In this document: piece by piece, positions 1-11,800 of the stretch | Position numbering within the stretch: position 1 is the stretch's first letter | Layout of the letters: each line of letters opens with the position of its first letter | DNA from: Henricia sp. BOLD:AAB3569 | Taxonomy: Eukaryota; Echinodermata; Asteroidea; Spinulosida; Echinasteridae | Length of the DNA stretch: 64,000 nt | Direction: 5' to 3' | Assembly: GCA_037783545.1 (NCBI GenBank) | Contig: JBBELK010000525.1 | Location: forward strand, 1,922,001-1,986,000 | Position numbers and translations under genes: made by a program | The notes under the pieces: generated by a model | What the model saw: only the letters and a program-made list of their open reading frames with translations | The model's database searches: none | What the model was told of the DNA's origin: nothing

Positions 1-1856
1 ATCTTTACAAATAATAGTAATTACAGATGTTACTACGGGCAGGAGGCTCAACTATGGATGACGATTCTGCATCATCAAGGGACTCGTACTACCCTTTTTC
101 ATCTTCAGGCTCACTGGTGGTATGTCACAGGACGAGGACCACAGAAAAGCTGCAAAAATAATTGACAAAGAATAATATTACTCAACAAATTATTTGCCTT
201 CATTTGTTAAGTAACAACTAAATATCTTTAATTGGTGTATCTGATATCACGTATTGTCTTTGAATGTTAATAAATTCAATATCAGTTACAAAATTGGCAC
301 ACAATTTTGCACAGATTGACGTAAAACGCAGGTTTTCTAACGCTGCATCATTGCTTGTTTCACGGGAATTACGAGATCATCGCGTATGCAGTGGGCACAC
401 CACCGCCGTACGTCCCGGCCCTACACACGGCGTGGAACTCGGTCGTACGTCGGTGTGGACATTGCACGCGAGCGAAGTCTCGGATTCCTGCTCAACATGC
501 CCTCCTAAAAGTACATTTTTGCGACAAATGGTAGGCCTTACGGACTTTTTGTCAGTATGGTAGGATTGTTTAATGTCTACTTTTGTATACATACCTTGTC
601 GCTTGGTGATTCACGTTGATTATGGATCGCTTTATGGACGAGAAAAAAATGTTTTTGATCGCAAAAGTTGCAACCCGCGGTCGATTTTGTACGCGAATGG
701 ACCCCAGGCTAGCTGGAAGCATACTCTTTTCCGATGATGACGTTTCTAAGCCAACCGGCCAATCAGAACGCGCAAATCTTTACCCGAAGTGTTCCGATCT
801 TATTTAGCCCGATTCGTTTTAGCGTTGAAGTGTGTACCACTGACACGAACTCGCCGGAAGTTGTGTGTGCCCATAGGAATGTGCAGTAACCACGGGGGCT
901 GTGTGTGGAGTATATGGGGCTCTCTGTTTACGATAACAGAAGTAGTCCGTCTGTGGAACAGTATTACGGTTCTTGAGATATGAATTTTGAAAATAATAAC
1001 CTTTGAATTTTTGTAATTTGACACCTGATGACGTCATGATACTATACATGCTGGTGAAAGTCTGCCGTAGGGCCTATGTCTGTATCTAATTTACTAACGA
1101 TTCAGCTTGGTTTGATGGGCATTGTTACTGGTAAGTGTAAAAACTGAGATTTCCGTTTTCGTTGAACTTTGACCTCCAATTGACCCCAGAAGGAAGGGTC
1201 AGATGAAAATGCCCACACAAAGAAAGTTGTAGCACAGAATGTCATCTATAAACCTGCCAAATACGAAGATCCTGGGTCACGTGGTTTTCGAGACGGAAGC
1301 ATTTTAAAATATGCATATTTTGGTTTTTTGGGAGGTGTAATTTGATACTTGATGACGTCACGATGACGTCACGCTTGATGCCATCATAATATTAAACACG
1401 CTGGTGAAAGTCTGCTATAGGACCTATGCCTGTACTAAGTTTCTTAAAGATTCAGCATGGTTTGATGGGCATTGTTGCTCAATAAGTGCAAAAATTGAGA
1501 TTTTCGTTTTCGTTGAACTTTGACCTCAGATTGACCCCAGAAGGAAGGGTCAGATGAAAATGCCCACACGAAGAAAATTGTAGGCCATGATCTGATATAT
1601 AAGCCTGTCAAATACGAAGATCATGGGTCACGTGGTTTTCCAGACGGAAGCATTTTAAAACATGCATATTTTGGTCATTTTTGGTTTGTAATTTGATACC
1701 TAATGACGTCACAATGACGTCACACTTGTATGCACATCTTCACATTGGGGTTGATGTTCCTACCAAGTTTTAAGTTGATAGCTTGAACCGTTTGGAAGAA
1801 AACCTCTGGAAACGTTTGAGTGGAAAAAGAAGAAAAAGAAAAGGGAAAAAAAAAAA
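1..1856 (+). repeat. Left copy of a 1.85 kb direct duplication
   Basis: Nearly base-for-base the same as 4044-5897. The offset is 4043 bp up to about 650, where one A is lost, then 4042 bp. The few other differences are single bases. Both copies share HINE and non-HINE sequence, so this is a segmental duplication of a composite region and not two independent insertions. The left edge of this copy is outside the window. Confidence 0.85.
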
Positions 1857-1864
1857 AAAAAAAA
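1..1864 (-). mobile_element. HINE-like Helitron element, reverse copy, cut by window edge
   Basis: Bases 960-1864 are the reverse complement of the 5' half of the forward units that begin at about 6290, 12480, 15190 and 17795. On the reverse strand the copy starts with a long T tract (seen as A run 1847-1864), then CCACTCAAACGTTTCC, then two tandem ~350 bp repeats containing paired TGACGTCA boxes. Bases 1-960 are not shared with the forward units but recur at 4044-5005. The element abuts the CTAG of the next reverse copy at 1865. The short reading frames (for example 264-563) sit in repeated DNA and show no recognisable domain, so they are not called as genes. Confidence 0.6.
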
Positions 1865-1976
1865 CTAGAGGTATGACGTTTGTTGTTACAAACGCCAGGT
1901 GATCGGGGTAAATGAACATTTTGTGATGAATTTCAGACGTCGTTATCACCTGTGGAATGGCAAAAATGGAAGTTCA

Positions 1977-2097
1977 GCAGCCGATTTCACGAAACTTTAC
2001 TCAATTGCGCAAGTCCACTTACGCCATTACTTGCGCAATAACTTATGGCGTAGGTGGACTTGCGCAATTGCGTAAAGTTTCGTGAAATCGGCTGCTG
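1977..2097. repeat. Perfect-looking internal palindrome of the HINE unit
   Basis: Arms read AGCAGCCGATTTCACGAAAC outward from a centre near 2030, with TTGCGCAAGTCCACTTACGCC inside each arm. The same palindrome is at about 8250-8372 and 19758-19886, in the same place in each unit, so it belongs to the element and is not a later insertion. Confidence 0.75.
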
Positions 2098-2625
2098 TAT
2101 ACACTAATCCGGTAACTAATATCTCCTCCCTGCATATCCGCCATAGCTGGGGGTTGATAGCTTGCACCGTTTTGAGATATGAATTGTTGAAATAATAATC
2201 TTTGAAATCTTGTAATGTGACACCTGTGACGACATCATGACGTCACAATTTTGTGCACAAATTGTTGAACAATATGTTGAACATCAAGTTCTTAAATGTG
2301 GCGAAGGAATCATACCAATATCTGTTGTAGTTTTCAAGATACAGCATTTTAAAACATCTCGGCTCCAAATTTGCGTAATTTGACACCACATTACGTAACC
2401 ACCGTCCATGTCATGACGTCACCAATGGTATAGTCAAAAGGTCCACATGTGTGGAAACATTTCGTTCCGTAGAAATATGGTCAAATTCACTACCACTTTG
2501 AATCTATTTGCATTAAAAATCCTAAAAGTTTGCACATTTTCGAAGAACTTTCGGTTTGGACCGGAAGTAGGCGTCACACAGGGGTCATGACATCGTATGA
2601 TTTGTTCAGTTCATTTAGACTTATC

Positions 2626-3051
2626 GGCTGCGTTCGGAACGGCAAGAATAACAACACTCGGGTCAGTGAGAGTATGCTCTCCCCACTCCCCAACGTGTGC
2701 TCGTACTCCTGTCAAGTGTCATGTGATTTGTACGAAGATGGTGGAATATGGGTGGGATTTTTGGTGAATTTGCCCAACGTGTCAACTCAATAACTGAAAC
2801 AATAACTCACTAAGGTTTGTTTTAGACGGCATCAAAGGTTCTCACGACTTACGGCCTGTATTTCCTCAGTTTCTTGTGAGCAATGAAACGGCATTTTTTT
2901 GTGCAGTGATGGCAAGAGACGGCCGTCTTCACTGATTGCCATTCGCACACGCGGACTGCGCTATGCGGACTTGCTGTTCGCGTGGTGTGACCCGAGTGCA
3001 ATGCGCACGCATTACTCCCGAGTAACGAGAACTGCACGCCCGAACGCAGCC
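2626..3051. mobile_element. MITE with GGCTGCGTTCGG inverted ends, nested in a HINE
   Basis: Ends are GGCTGCGTTCGG at the left and CCGAACGCAGCC-type at the right. The flanks rejoin to the uninterrupted sequence seen at about 7200-7260 in inverse orientation, which shows a clean insertion. Related copies lie at 28630-28971 and 31567-31826. A possible target duplication is not readable. Confidence 0.75.
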
Positions 3052-3080
3052 AGAATGTTGTGAAAGAATTGTTCAAGTAT

Positions 3081-4043
3081 CTATAATTATAATTTAGGCA
3101 GTTTCAACCCTTTTATTTTAAAGCCCACATCGATTTAAAATCAGTGTCAATTGAAAGAGTGGTTATTGACTAGAAGAAATCTGTTTATTTTTTTCAAATC
3201 GGATTTTGCATTGCAAAGCTACAGTCGGTTTGGATAATTGAAAACAGGGTAAAAATTCATCGGCAGGTCAAAGGTTATCCTATGTTTTTCTTTATTTCTA
3301 ATTTGGCACCGACAATGGTCACTGTGGCTTATACTTTTGGTTATATATCTTTGCTCAACTCTATCCTGGATGGCCCAAAGTTGGTACAAACAACAGTTAT
3401 TAATATATGTACAAGGAAAGATAATTAATTTATATTTTAAATACCTCATTTGCATAATAAATTAATAATTTATGCAAAAACGGTCAATTTTCAAGGGAAA
3501 ACTCATTTTTCTCAAATTTATCTTAAGCAGGTTTGATTATTACAATGCATCTTGCATCATTTAATTAAAGTATTTACTTTAATTAAATGATGCAAGACAT
3601 TGTAATAATCAAACCTGCTTAACTACAGATAATTAGTTTATATTGAAATCCCATAATTTGCATAATTTATGCAAAAATGTTGATTGTTAAGGGAACCTTA
3701 TTTTTCCCCAATTAATGTTGAAAAATAGATTGATAAGAGATACTGATATAATCAAATCTGTCTATAGTCAAGATTGGGACTTGCATCAATAATTTAATTG
3801 ACATAATCAATCACTGTATGTGTTAATTACCAAGCCAATACTATTTTGGAGAGGTGTGGATTGAGGGCAGCAAAAAAGAATGACAGGTAGCGCATCCACA
3901 CACAAACTGTACAACTTTCCAAATTGCTTACAAAGTTACATTAAATACAAAACAGAGAAGAGAATGACGTATTATTCTTCAGAGATAAATAATTTATGTT
4001 TTGATCAAAACAAACGGATGTGGAGCCTAGAGGTTATATTTAA
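3081..4043. other. AT-rich non-genic stretch
   Basis: No supported gene. It contains the hairpin at 3529-3621 and short AT-rich simple sequence. The 3880-4104 reading frame has no recognisable features and runs into the duplicated block. Confidence 0.5.
3529..3621. repeat. Short foldback MITE
   Basis: Arms TTAAGCAGGTTTGATTATTA at the left and their inverse at the right pair almost fully, with an inner TTTAATTAAAG centre. The ends form TTAA, but no target duplication can be separated from the palindrome. Confidence 0.7.
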
Positions 4044-6010
4044 ATCTTTACAAATAATAGTAATTACAGATGTTACTACGGGCAGGAGGCTCAACTATGG
4101 ATGACGATTCTGCATCATCAAGGGACTCGTACTACCCTTTTTCATCTTCAGGCTCACTGGTGGTATGTCACAGGACGAGGACCACAGAAAAGCTGCAAAA
4201 ATAATTGACAAAGAATAATATTACTCAACAAATTATTTGCCTTCATTTGTTAAGTAACAACTAAATATCTTTAATTGGTGTATCTGATATCACGTATTGT
4301 CTTTGAATGTTAATAAATTCAATATCAGTTACAAAATTGGCACACAATTTTGCACAGATTGACGTAAAACGCAGGTTTTCTAACGCTGCATCATTGCTTG
4401 TTTCACGGGAATTACGAGATCATCGCGTATGCAGTGGGCACACCACCGCCGTACGTCCCGGCCCTACACACGGCGTGGAACTCGGTCGTACGTCGGTGTG
4501 GACATTGCACGCGAGCGAAGTCTCGGATTCCTGCTCAACATGCCCTCCTAAAAGTACATTTTTGCGACAAATGGTAGGCCTTACGGACTTTTTGTCAGTA
4601 TGGTAGGATTGTTTAATGTCTACTTTTGTATACATACCTTGTCGCTTGGTGATTCACGTTGATTATGGATCGCTTTATGGACGAGAAAAAATGTTTTTGA
4701 TCGCAAATGTTGCAACCCGCGGTCGATTTTGTACGCGAATGGACCCCAGGCTAGCTGGAAACATACTCTTTTCCGATGATGACGTTTCTAAGCCAACCGG
4801 CCAATCAGAACGCGCAAATCTTTACCCGAAGTGTTCCGATCTTATTTAGCCCGATTCGTTTTAGCGTTGAAGTGTGTACCACTGACACGAACTCGCCGGA
4901 AGTTGTGTGTGCCCATAGGAATGTGCAGTAACCACGGGCGCTGTGTGTGGAGTATATGGGGCTCTCTGTTTACGATAACAGAAGTAGTCCGTCTGTGGAA
5001 CAGTATTACGGTTCTTGAGATATGAATTTTGAAAATAATAACCTTTGAATTTTTGTAATTTGACACCTGATGACGTCATGATACTATACATGCTGGTGAA
5101 AGTCTGCCGTAGGGCCTATGTCTGTATCTAATTTACTAACGATTCAGCTTGGTTTGATGGGCATTGTTACTGGTAAGTGTAAAAACTGAGATTTCCGTTT
5201 TCGTTGAACTTTGACCTCCAATTGACCCCAGAAGGAAGGGTCAGATGAAAATGCCCACACAAAGAAAGTTGTAGCACAGAATGTCATCTATAAACCTGCC
5301 AAATACGAAGATCCTGGGTCACGTGGTTTTCGAGACGGAAGCATTTTAAAATATGCATATTTTGGTTTTTTGGGAGGTGTAATTTGATACTTGATGACGT
5401 CACGATGACGTCACGCTTGATGCCATCATAATATTAAACACGCTGGTGAAAGTCTGCTATAGGACCTATGCCTGTACTTAGTTTCTTAAAGATTCAGCTT
5501 GGTTTGATGGGCATTGTTGCTCAATAAGTGCAAAAATTGAGATTTTCGTTTTCGTTGAACTTTGACCTCAGATTGACCCCAGAAGGAAGGGTCAGATGAA
5601 AATGCCCACACGAAGAAAATTGTAGGCCATGATCTGATATATAAGCCTGTCAAATACGAAGATCATGGGTCACGTGGTTTTCCAGACGGAAGCATTTTAA
5701 AACATGCATATTTTGGTCATTTTTGGTTTGTAATTTGATACCTAATGACGTCACAATGACGTCACACTTGTATGCACATCTTCACATTGGGGTTGATGTT
5801 CCTACCAAGTTTTAAGTTGATAGCTTGAACCGTTTTGAAGAAAACCTCTGGAAACGTTTGAGTGGAAAAAGAAAAAAAAAAAAAAAAAAAAAAAAAATAA
5901 AGAAATCGTACGAGAGCAATAGGTGATCGGGCTGTTGGCCCGATCACCTAAAAAGACAAAGAAATCGTACGAGAGCAATAGGTGATCGGGGCTGTTGGCC
6001 CGATCACCTA
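4044..6010 (-). mobile_element. HINE-like element, reverse copy with its 5' end
   Basis: Right copy of the 1.85 kb duplication (4044-5897), but unlike the left copy it continues into a 5' end. This end has the A run 5872-5897 (T run on the minus strand), then two hairpins of AGGTGATCGGGC type at 5920-5950 and 5980-6010, each beside the spacer AAAGAAATCGTACGAGAGCA. These hairpin units match the 5' ends of the forward copies at 6191 and 12346. Confidence 0.65.
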
Positions 6011-6190
6011 ATTACAAAACAAATTTAGAAACAAGAACTGTCGTTGCTTCAGTAAATATATCTCAAAATTTACAGATAATTCTCAAAGTTAGGTGCATGA
6101 GAAAATATTTCAAACAAGTGATTCTTCAGAAATTGGAAATATTCAGCGAGAAATAAAACTAAGACTTATAGCTTCTGGTTTCACTTAATT
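6011..6190. other. Spacer between two head-to-head HINE 5' ends
   Basis: About 180 bp, AT-rich, with no repeat match that I can see in the window. It lies between mirror-image doubled hairpins and may be the original target DNA of the locus. Confidence 0.5.
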
Positions 6191-8481
6191 AGGTGATCGG
6201 GCCAACAGCCCGATCACCTATTACTCTCGTACGATTTCTTTATTAGGTGATCGGGCCAACAGCCCGATCACCTATTACTCTCGTACGATTTCTTTTTTTT
6301 TTTTTTTCTTTTTCCACTCAAACGTTTCCAGAGCTTTTCTTCGAAACGGTTCAAGCTATCAACTTAAAACTTGGTAAGAACATCAACCCCAATGTGAAGA
6401 TGTGCATACAAGTGTGACGTCATTGTGACGTCATCAGGTATCAAATTACAAACCAAAAATGACTAAAATATGCATGTTTTAAAATGCTTCCGTCTGGAAA
6501 ACCACGTGACCCATGATCTTCGTATTTGACAGGCTTATATATCAGATCATGGCCTACAATTTTCTTCGTGTGGGCATTTTCATCTGACCCTTCCTTCTGG
6601 GGTCAATCTGAGGTCAAAGTTCAACGAAAACGAAAATCTCAATTTTTGCACTTATTGAGCAACAATGCCCATCAAACCAAGCTGAATCTTTAAGAAACTA
6701 AGTACAGGCATAGGTCCTATGGCAGACTTTCACCAGCGTGTTTAATATTATGATGGCATCAAGCGTGACGTCATCGTGACGTCATCAAGTATCAAATTAC
6801 ACCTCCCAAAAAACCAAAATATGCATATTTTAAAATGCTTCCGTCTCGAAAACCACGTGACCCAGGATCTTCGTATTTGGCAGGTTTACAGATGACATTC
6901 TGTGCTACAATTTTCTTTGTGTGGGCATTTTCATCTGACCCTTCCTTCTGGGGTCAATTGGAGGTCAAAGTTCAACGAAACTGAGAATCTCAGTTTTTAC
7001 ACTTACCAGCAACAATGCCCATCAAACCAAGCTGAATCGTTAGTAAATTAGATACAGACATAGGCCCTACGGCAGACTTTCACCAGAATGTATAGTATCA
7101 CGATGGCATCAAGTGTGACGTAATCATGACGTCATCAGGTGTCAAATTACAAAAATTTAAAGGTTATTATTTCCAAAATTCATATCTCAAGAACCGTAAT
7201 AGATACTTGAACAATTCTTTCACAACATGATAAGTCCAAATGAACTGAACAAATCATACGATGTCATGACCCCTGTGTGACGCCTACTTCCGGTCCAAAC
7301 CGGAAGTTGTTCGAAAATGTGCATTTTGTAAGCGTTTTGAATGCAAATAGATTCAAAGTGGTAGTGAATTTGACCATATTTCTACGGAACGAAATGTTTC
7401 CACACATGTAGACTTTTTGACTATACCATTTGTGACGTCATCACATGGACGGTGGTTACGTAATGTGGTGTCAAAATACGCAAATTTGGAGCTGAATTGT
7501 TTTAAAATGCTGTATCTTGAGAACTACAGCAGATATTTGCATGATTCTTTCGCCACATTTAAGAACTTGATGTTTATCAAATTGTTGAACAAGTTGTGCA
7601 CAACATTGTGACGTCATGATATCGTCACAGGTGTCAAATTACAAAAATTCAAAGGTTATTATTTTTAAAATTCATATCTCAAGAACCGTAATAGATACTT
7701 GAACAATTCTTTCACAATATGATAAGTCTAAATGAACTGAACAAATCATACGATGTCATGACCCCTGTGTGACGCCTACTTCCGGTCCAAACCGGAAGGG
7801 GTTCGAAAATGTACACTTGTTTAGCACTTTGAATGCAAATAGAGCCAAAGTGGTAGGGAATTTGACCATAGTTCTACGGAACGAAATGTTTTCACACATG
7901 TGGACCTTTTGACTATACCATTGGTGACGTCATTACATGGACGGTGGTTACGTAATGTACGTCAAATTACGCAAATTTGGAGCTGAGATGTTTTTAAATG
8001 CTGTATCTTGAAAACTACAACAGATATTGGTATGATTCCTTCACCACATTTAAGAACTTGATGTTCAACATATTGTTCAACAATTTGTGCACAAAATTGT
8101 GACGTCATGATGTCGTCACAGGTGTCACATTACAAGATTTCAAAGGTTATTATTTCAACAATTCATATCTCAAAACGGTGCAAGCTATCAACCCTCCAGC
8201 TATGGCGGATATGCAGGAAGGAGATATTAGTTACCGGATTAGTGTATACAGCAGCCGATTTCACGAAACTTTACGCAATTGCGCAAGTCCACTTACGCCA
8301 TAAGCTATTGCGCAAGTAATGGCGTAAGTGGACTTGCGCAATTGCGTAAAGTTTCGTGAAATCGGCTGCTGAACTTCCATTTTTGCCATTCCACAGGTGA
8401 TAACAACGTCTGAAATTCATCACAAAATGTTCATTTAGCCCGATCACCTGGCGTTTGTAACAACAAACGTCATACCTCTAG
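6191..8481 (+). mobile_element. HINE-like Helitron element, forward, apparently full length
   Basis: The 5' side has two hairpin units (6191-6219 and 6245-6272), each with AGGTGATCGGGC and its inverse, followed by TTACTCTCGTACGATTTCTT and a T tract. The body has two ~350 bp repeats (from about 6415 and 6768) and then two longer repeats (from about 7118 and 7615). The 3' side has the inverse subterminal repeat AGCCCGATCACCT (8437-8449), the hairpin GCGTTTGT/ACAAACGT (8451-8470) and CTAG at 8478-8481 followed by T. An end-plus-subterminal inverted pair, inner tandem repeats and a 3' hairpin are the known design of Helentron-derived HINEs. No Rep/helicase coding is present. Confidence 0.65.
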
Positions 8482-8612
8482 TTTTATTAGGTGATCGGAA
8501 CTCATTCCGATCACCTATTACTATTGTACGATTTCTTTGTCTTTTTTTTTTGGCTTTTTCGTTTAGGACGAAAAAGCCTTTGTTTTCGTTTTGATTTTTT
8601 TTTTTCCGTTTA

Positions 8613-8638
8613 TTTCTTCTTCTTCTTCTTCTTCTTCT
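8613..8638 (+). repeat. (TTC)n microsatellite
   Basis: Uninterrupted TTC repeat within the polypyrimidine 5' region of the HINE-like element. It explains the arginine/lysine-rich or serine-rich reading frames on both strands here, which are not genes. Confidence 0.9.
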
Positions 8639-9756
8639 GATTTGTTTTCCATAGACAAAGCGCATAGGCGTTGTCGGCGCTTTTTCAGGTTGTTCCCAAA
8701 CATTGATCTTAACCAAACTTGGTCACATCAAAGACATAGTATAAGAGGTGTGCACCCAAGAATGGCTTCATTGTGACGTCATCCGTTACGTCATTATAAC
8801 ACTTTAAAAATGCCTAAAAAGCGGAAAATTGCCGAAATATGTATTTAAAATGGTTCCCTTGCCCAAACCACATGACCCAGGGTTTTCATATTTGGCAAAC
8901 ATTTAGATCAGATCATGAGCTTCAATGTTCTTAGTGTAGGCATTTTCATCTGACCCTTCCTTCCTGGGTCAATCGAAGGTCAAAGTTCAGCCAATTCAAA
9001 AATCACATTTTTTGTATTTGTTTGTACTTATGAAGCAATATTAGCTATTCAACCATGCTTGATTTTCATAAAACTAGGTACAGGCATGGGCCCCATCACA
9101 AACGTCCACCACCATGTAGAACGTCACCATGACGTCAAGGATTACGTAATTATAATTATTTTAAAATGGCACAAAAGTGGATTTTTATCATGAAAATTAC
9201 CAAAATATGCATTTCGTAAAACGCTTCCCTGTATGAACCCACATGACCCAGGGTCTTCATATTTTGCATACATATATATCAGATCATGGGCTACAATGTT
9301 CTTTGTGTAGGCATTTTCATCTGACCCTTCCTTCCTGGGTCAATCGAAGGTCAAAGTTCAGCCATTTCAAAATTCACATTTGTTGTGTTTTTGTGTACTA
9401 CTTATGAAGCAATTTTAGCTATTAAAGTACGCTTGATTTTCATAAAACTAGGTACAGGCATGGGCCCCATCACAAACTTCCACCACCATGTTGAACATCA
9501 CCATGACGTCAATGATTACGTAATTATAATTATTTAAAAATGGCAAAAAAGTGGATTTTCGTCATAAAAATTTGCCAAAAATGCATTTCGTAAAATGTTT
9601 CATTCTATAGAACCACATTACCCAGGGTCTTCATAAATAGCAGACATTATAGATCAGATCCTGCGCTAAAATTTGCTTTGTGTACTCATTTTCATCTGAC
9701 CCTTCCTTCCTGGGTCAATTGAAGGCCAAAGTTTAGCCAAGTCAACATTTCCGTAT

Positions 9757-10540
9757 ATACAGGGTGGATTTTAAAAAACGAAACCGAGATATTATTGCTA
9801 ATTGTAACTAAAGTAGGGCGCGTATGAATGAACGGGAGATATCATCTGTTAGGGTTGAATCTCCTCTTCAAAATGACACCATGATCATGTCATTATGTTT
9901 TTGGTTGACTGAGCAGTGACCAGTGTTATGCAAGGGGCCTAGTTTTAGATTTGACCGTTCTCAATGCGAGCAAACGTCGTACAAATAAATCTTTACCGTA
10001 GCTGTCTATTCCGTGTGCCCTGTGTGACACGGCGTCGACCGAGACGGTGACACGGTAACTTTTAACTGTGTCTACCACGGACGTGTAATTCTACAGAAGA
10101 TGGTTTAACAAAAGGACATGTGAGTAGGATACAATCTTTTATGTTATTTCAGTCTTATTTAAGAGAGTCCACTCTCTACAAGAAAGTAATTGTATGTTAT
10201 TGAGGGAAAGTCGTAGTTTTGCCGTGAAGCATTCATTCCAATGTTTGTTTTCTTCCTTTTAGGTTTAGTAAGGTGCAAAGCTTAATATAGGCCTGATATC
10301 ATTAAGTCATTGTCTGGATTTTATTGAACCATCTTCAACAAATATAATTAAGAAAATGTTCCTTCTTGGCCAAATTCTTTTCAATCTTAACAAATTATGT
10401 GCTCTGATTTCTGCCTTTGATGACTAATATATGTAGGCCTATATAAGTTTTTCGAGTAAACATCGGATTTCCATCCCAAATGTGAACAAAACAAACTAAA
10501 AATTAACAATATTTTTTCGCTGACTACATCGTGAGACAGC
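9757..10540. other. Insertion inside the divergent HINE-like unit
   Basis: The ~360 bp repeat pattern breaks at ATATACAGGGTGG and resumes at about 10540 (GATGAAAATTACCAAAATATG). I see no coding sequence or family match. The ACAGGGTGG start is a common kind of transposon end, but a matching right end was not found. Confidence 0.35.
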
Positions 10541-11436
10541 AGATGAAAATTACCAAAATATGCACTTTTAAAATGTTTCCCTCTATAAAACCACATAATC
10601 CAAGGTCTTCATATTTAGCAGACATTATATGTCAGATCATGGGCTACAATTTGCTTGGTGGAGTCATTTTCATATGATTCCTCCGTCCTGGGTCAATTAA
10701 AGGCCACAGTTCAGCCAAGTCAAAATTTGCGTAAAACAATGCATAAGCCATCAAATGTCGACTTCTGTACGTGACCGGCAGAGGGCGTCATTCATAAATT
10801 ACGGTGATGCACAGACCTATAAACCTATAGACCAACGATCGTGCATTGAAAATCGTGACTTGGAAAAGTATGGGCAAATGACGACACAATGGGCTGCATG
10901 AGCTAACAGCGCGGGTTTAAAGCGCTCATGGCTATTCCAAAACGCGCGTACGCCGTGTGTATTGTACGCGTTCCTATGAAGTATGGGCGATGGACGCACG
11001 ACGCTCGCAAAGCGGACTGACAGCGCGCACGAGGATTAATTGTCATGCTTCCAAACTACTTCTAAAGAAAATAATAAAAATTCATAAACAATTAATATAT
11101 TACACATGCCATTTTAATATACATGTAGGCCTAGCATCTAAAAGCAAATTCAAACCTTGTCTGCATCACCCAGCTGAGCTCCATATTGTACTTTTAATCT
11201 GCTGTTGTAATCCCGTAACTATATAGCCATTCATTATCGCTTTACGGTTACCGTAACTATAGCCACTGCGTAGTAGTTCTGAATCCGTTGCATCACCAAA
11301 TACACACGCAGCGGCACGCACAGTGCACGCGACGTCAACTCAAATTCTCGAAACAATGACGAATCATACCCGACGATTAACGATAACGTCCGGACGTGCA
11401 TTCGGGTAACTTCGGGAACCTTTGCAAAAAGGAGCA

Positions 11437-11800
11437 ATTCCTCCTGTTTCAATGTGGCGGGCAAACGTGTACATCTTACGCGTGTGGTCAGTGGATATGA
11501 GGCGGGACTCCCAATCAGAGGTTGGAGGTTCGAACCCCACTTCGACCAACGTGTCTGTGTCCCTGGGCAAGGCACTTAATCCCAGTTGCCTCGTAAACCC
11601 AAGCGATATATGGGAAGCTGTTAAGGGGAATGCCACAATCTAACTGCTGATAGTGTTGTGCGCCTGACCAGCAGCCACCTAGTTGAAGCGAAATGGTTCT
11701 GGTGATTCCCTGATGGCAGCGGTAATAATGGTAACAGCGCCTTGAGCACCCTGCTGGGTGGATATGTGCGCTATATAAATCTCATCACTATTATTCAGAT
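11437..11800 (+). mobile_element. tRNA-derived SINE with LINE-like tail
   Basis: Has a B-box-like GGTTCGAACCCC (11527-11538) with an A-box-like TGGTCAGTGGATATGAGG about 40 bp upstream. Next come the body GTCCCTGGGCAAGGCACTTA and a 3' part ending in GTGCGCTATATAAATCTCAT with an ATTATT-type tail. This order (tRNA-like head, body, tail shared with an L2-like LINE) is typical of metazoan SINEs. Boundaries are approximate and target duplications were not identified. Confidence 0.75.

Larger units (their letters stand above)
1865..3080 (-). mobile_element. HINE-like Helitron element, reverse, 5'-truncated
   Basis: Read on the minus strand its 3' terminus is at 1865-1868 (CTAG), preceded by the hairpin ACGTTTGTTG/ACAAACGC (1874-1897) and by the subterminal repeat AGGTGATCGGGG (1899-1910, plus-strand reading). 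The body to about 3080 matches, in inverse orientation, the 3' halves of the forward units ending at 8481 and 19990. It is interrupted at 2626-3051 by a MITE. After about 3080 the similarity stops, so the 5' part is missing. Confidence 0.6.

Noticed and set aside
264-563. 99-residue frame, repeated identically at 4307-4606
   Set aside because: Identity comes from the segmental duplication. The frame has no domain or splice context, and a nearby A-run length change shifts the downstream frame between copies (616-807 versus 4616-4849).
7417-7611. Repeated ~64-residue frames (7417, 16315, 18919, 19405)
   Set aside because: They are the same part of the HINE inner repeat, and copies carry different starts and stops. 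There is no sign of protein-level conservation.
11437-11636. Minus-strand frames of 90-113 residues over the SINE
   Set aside because: They follow the SINE sequence on its antisense strand and contain its tRNA-like head.
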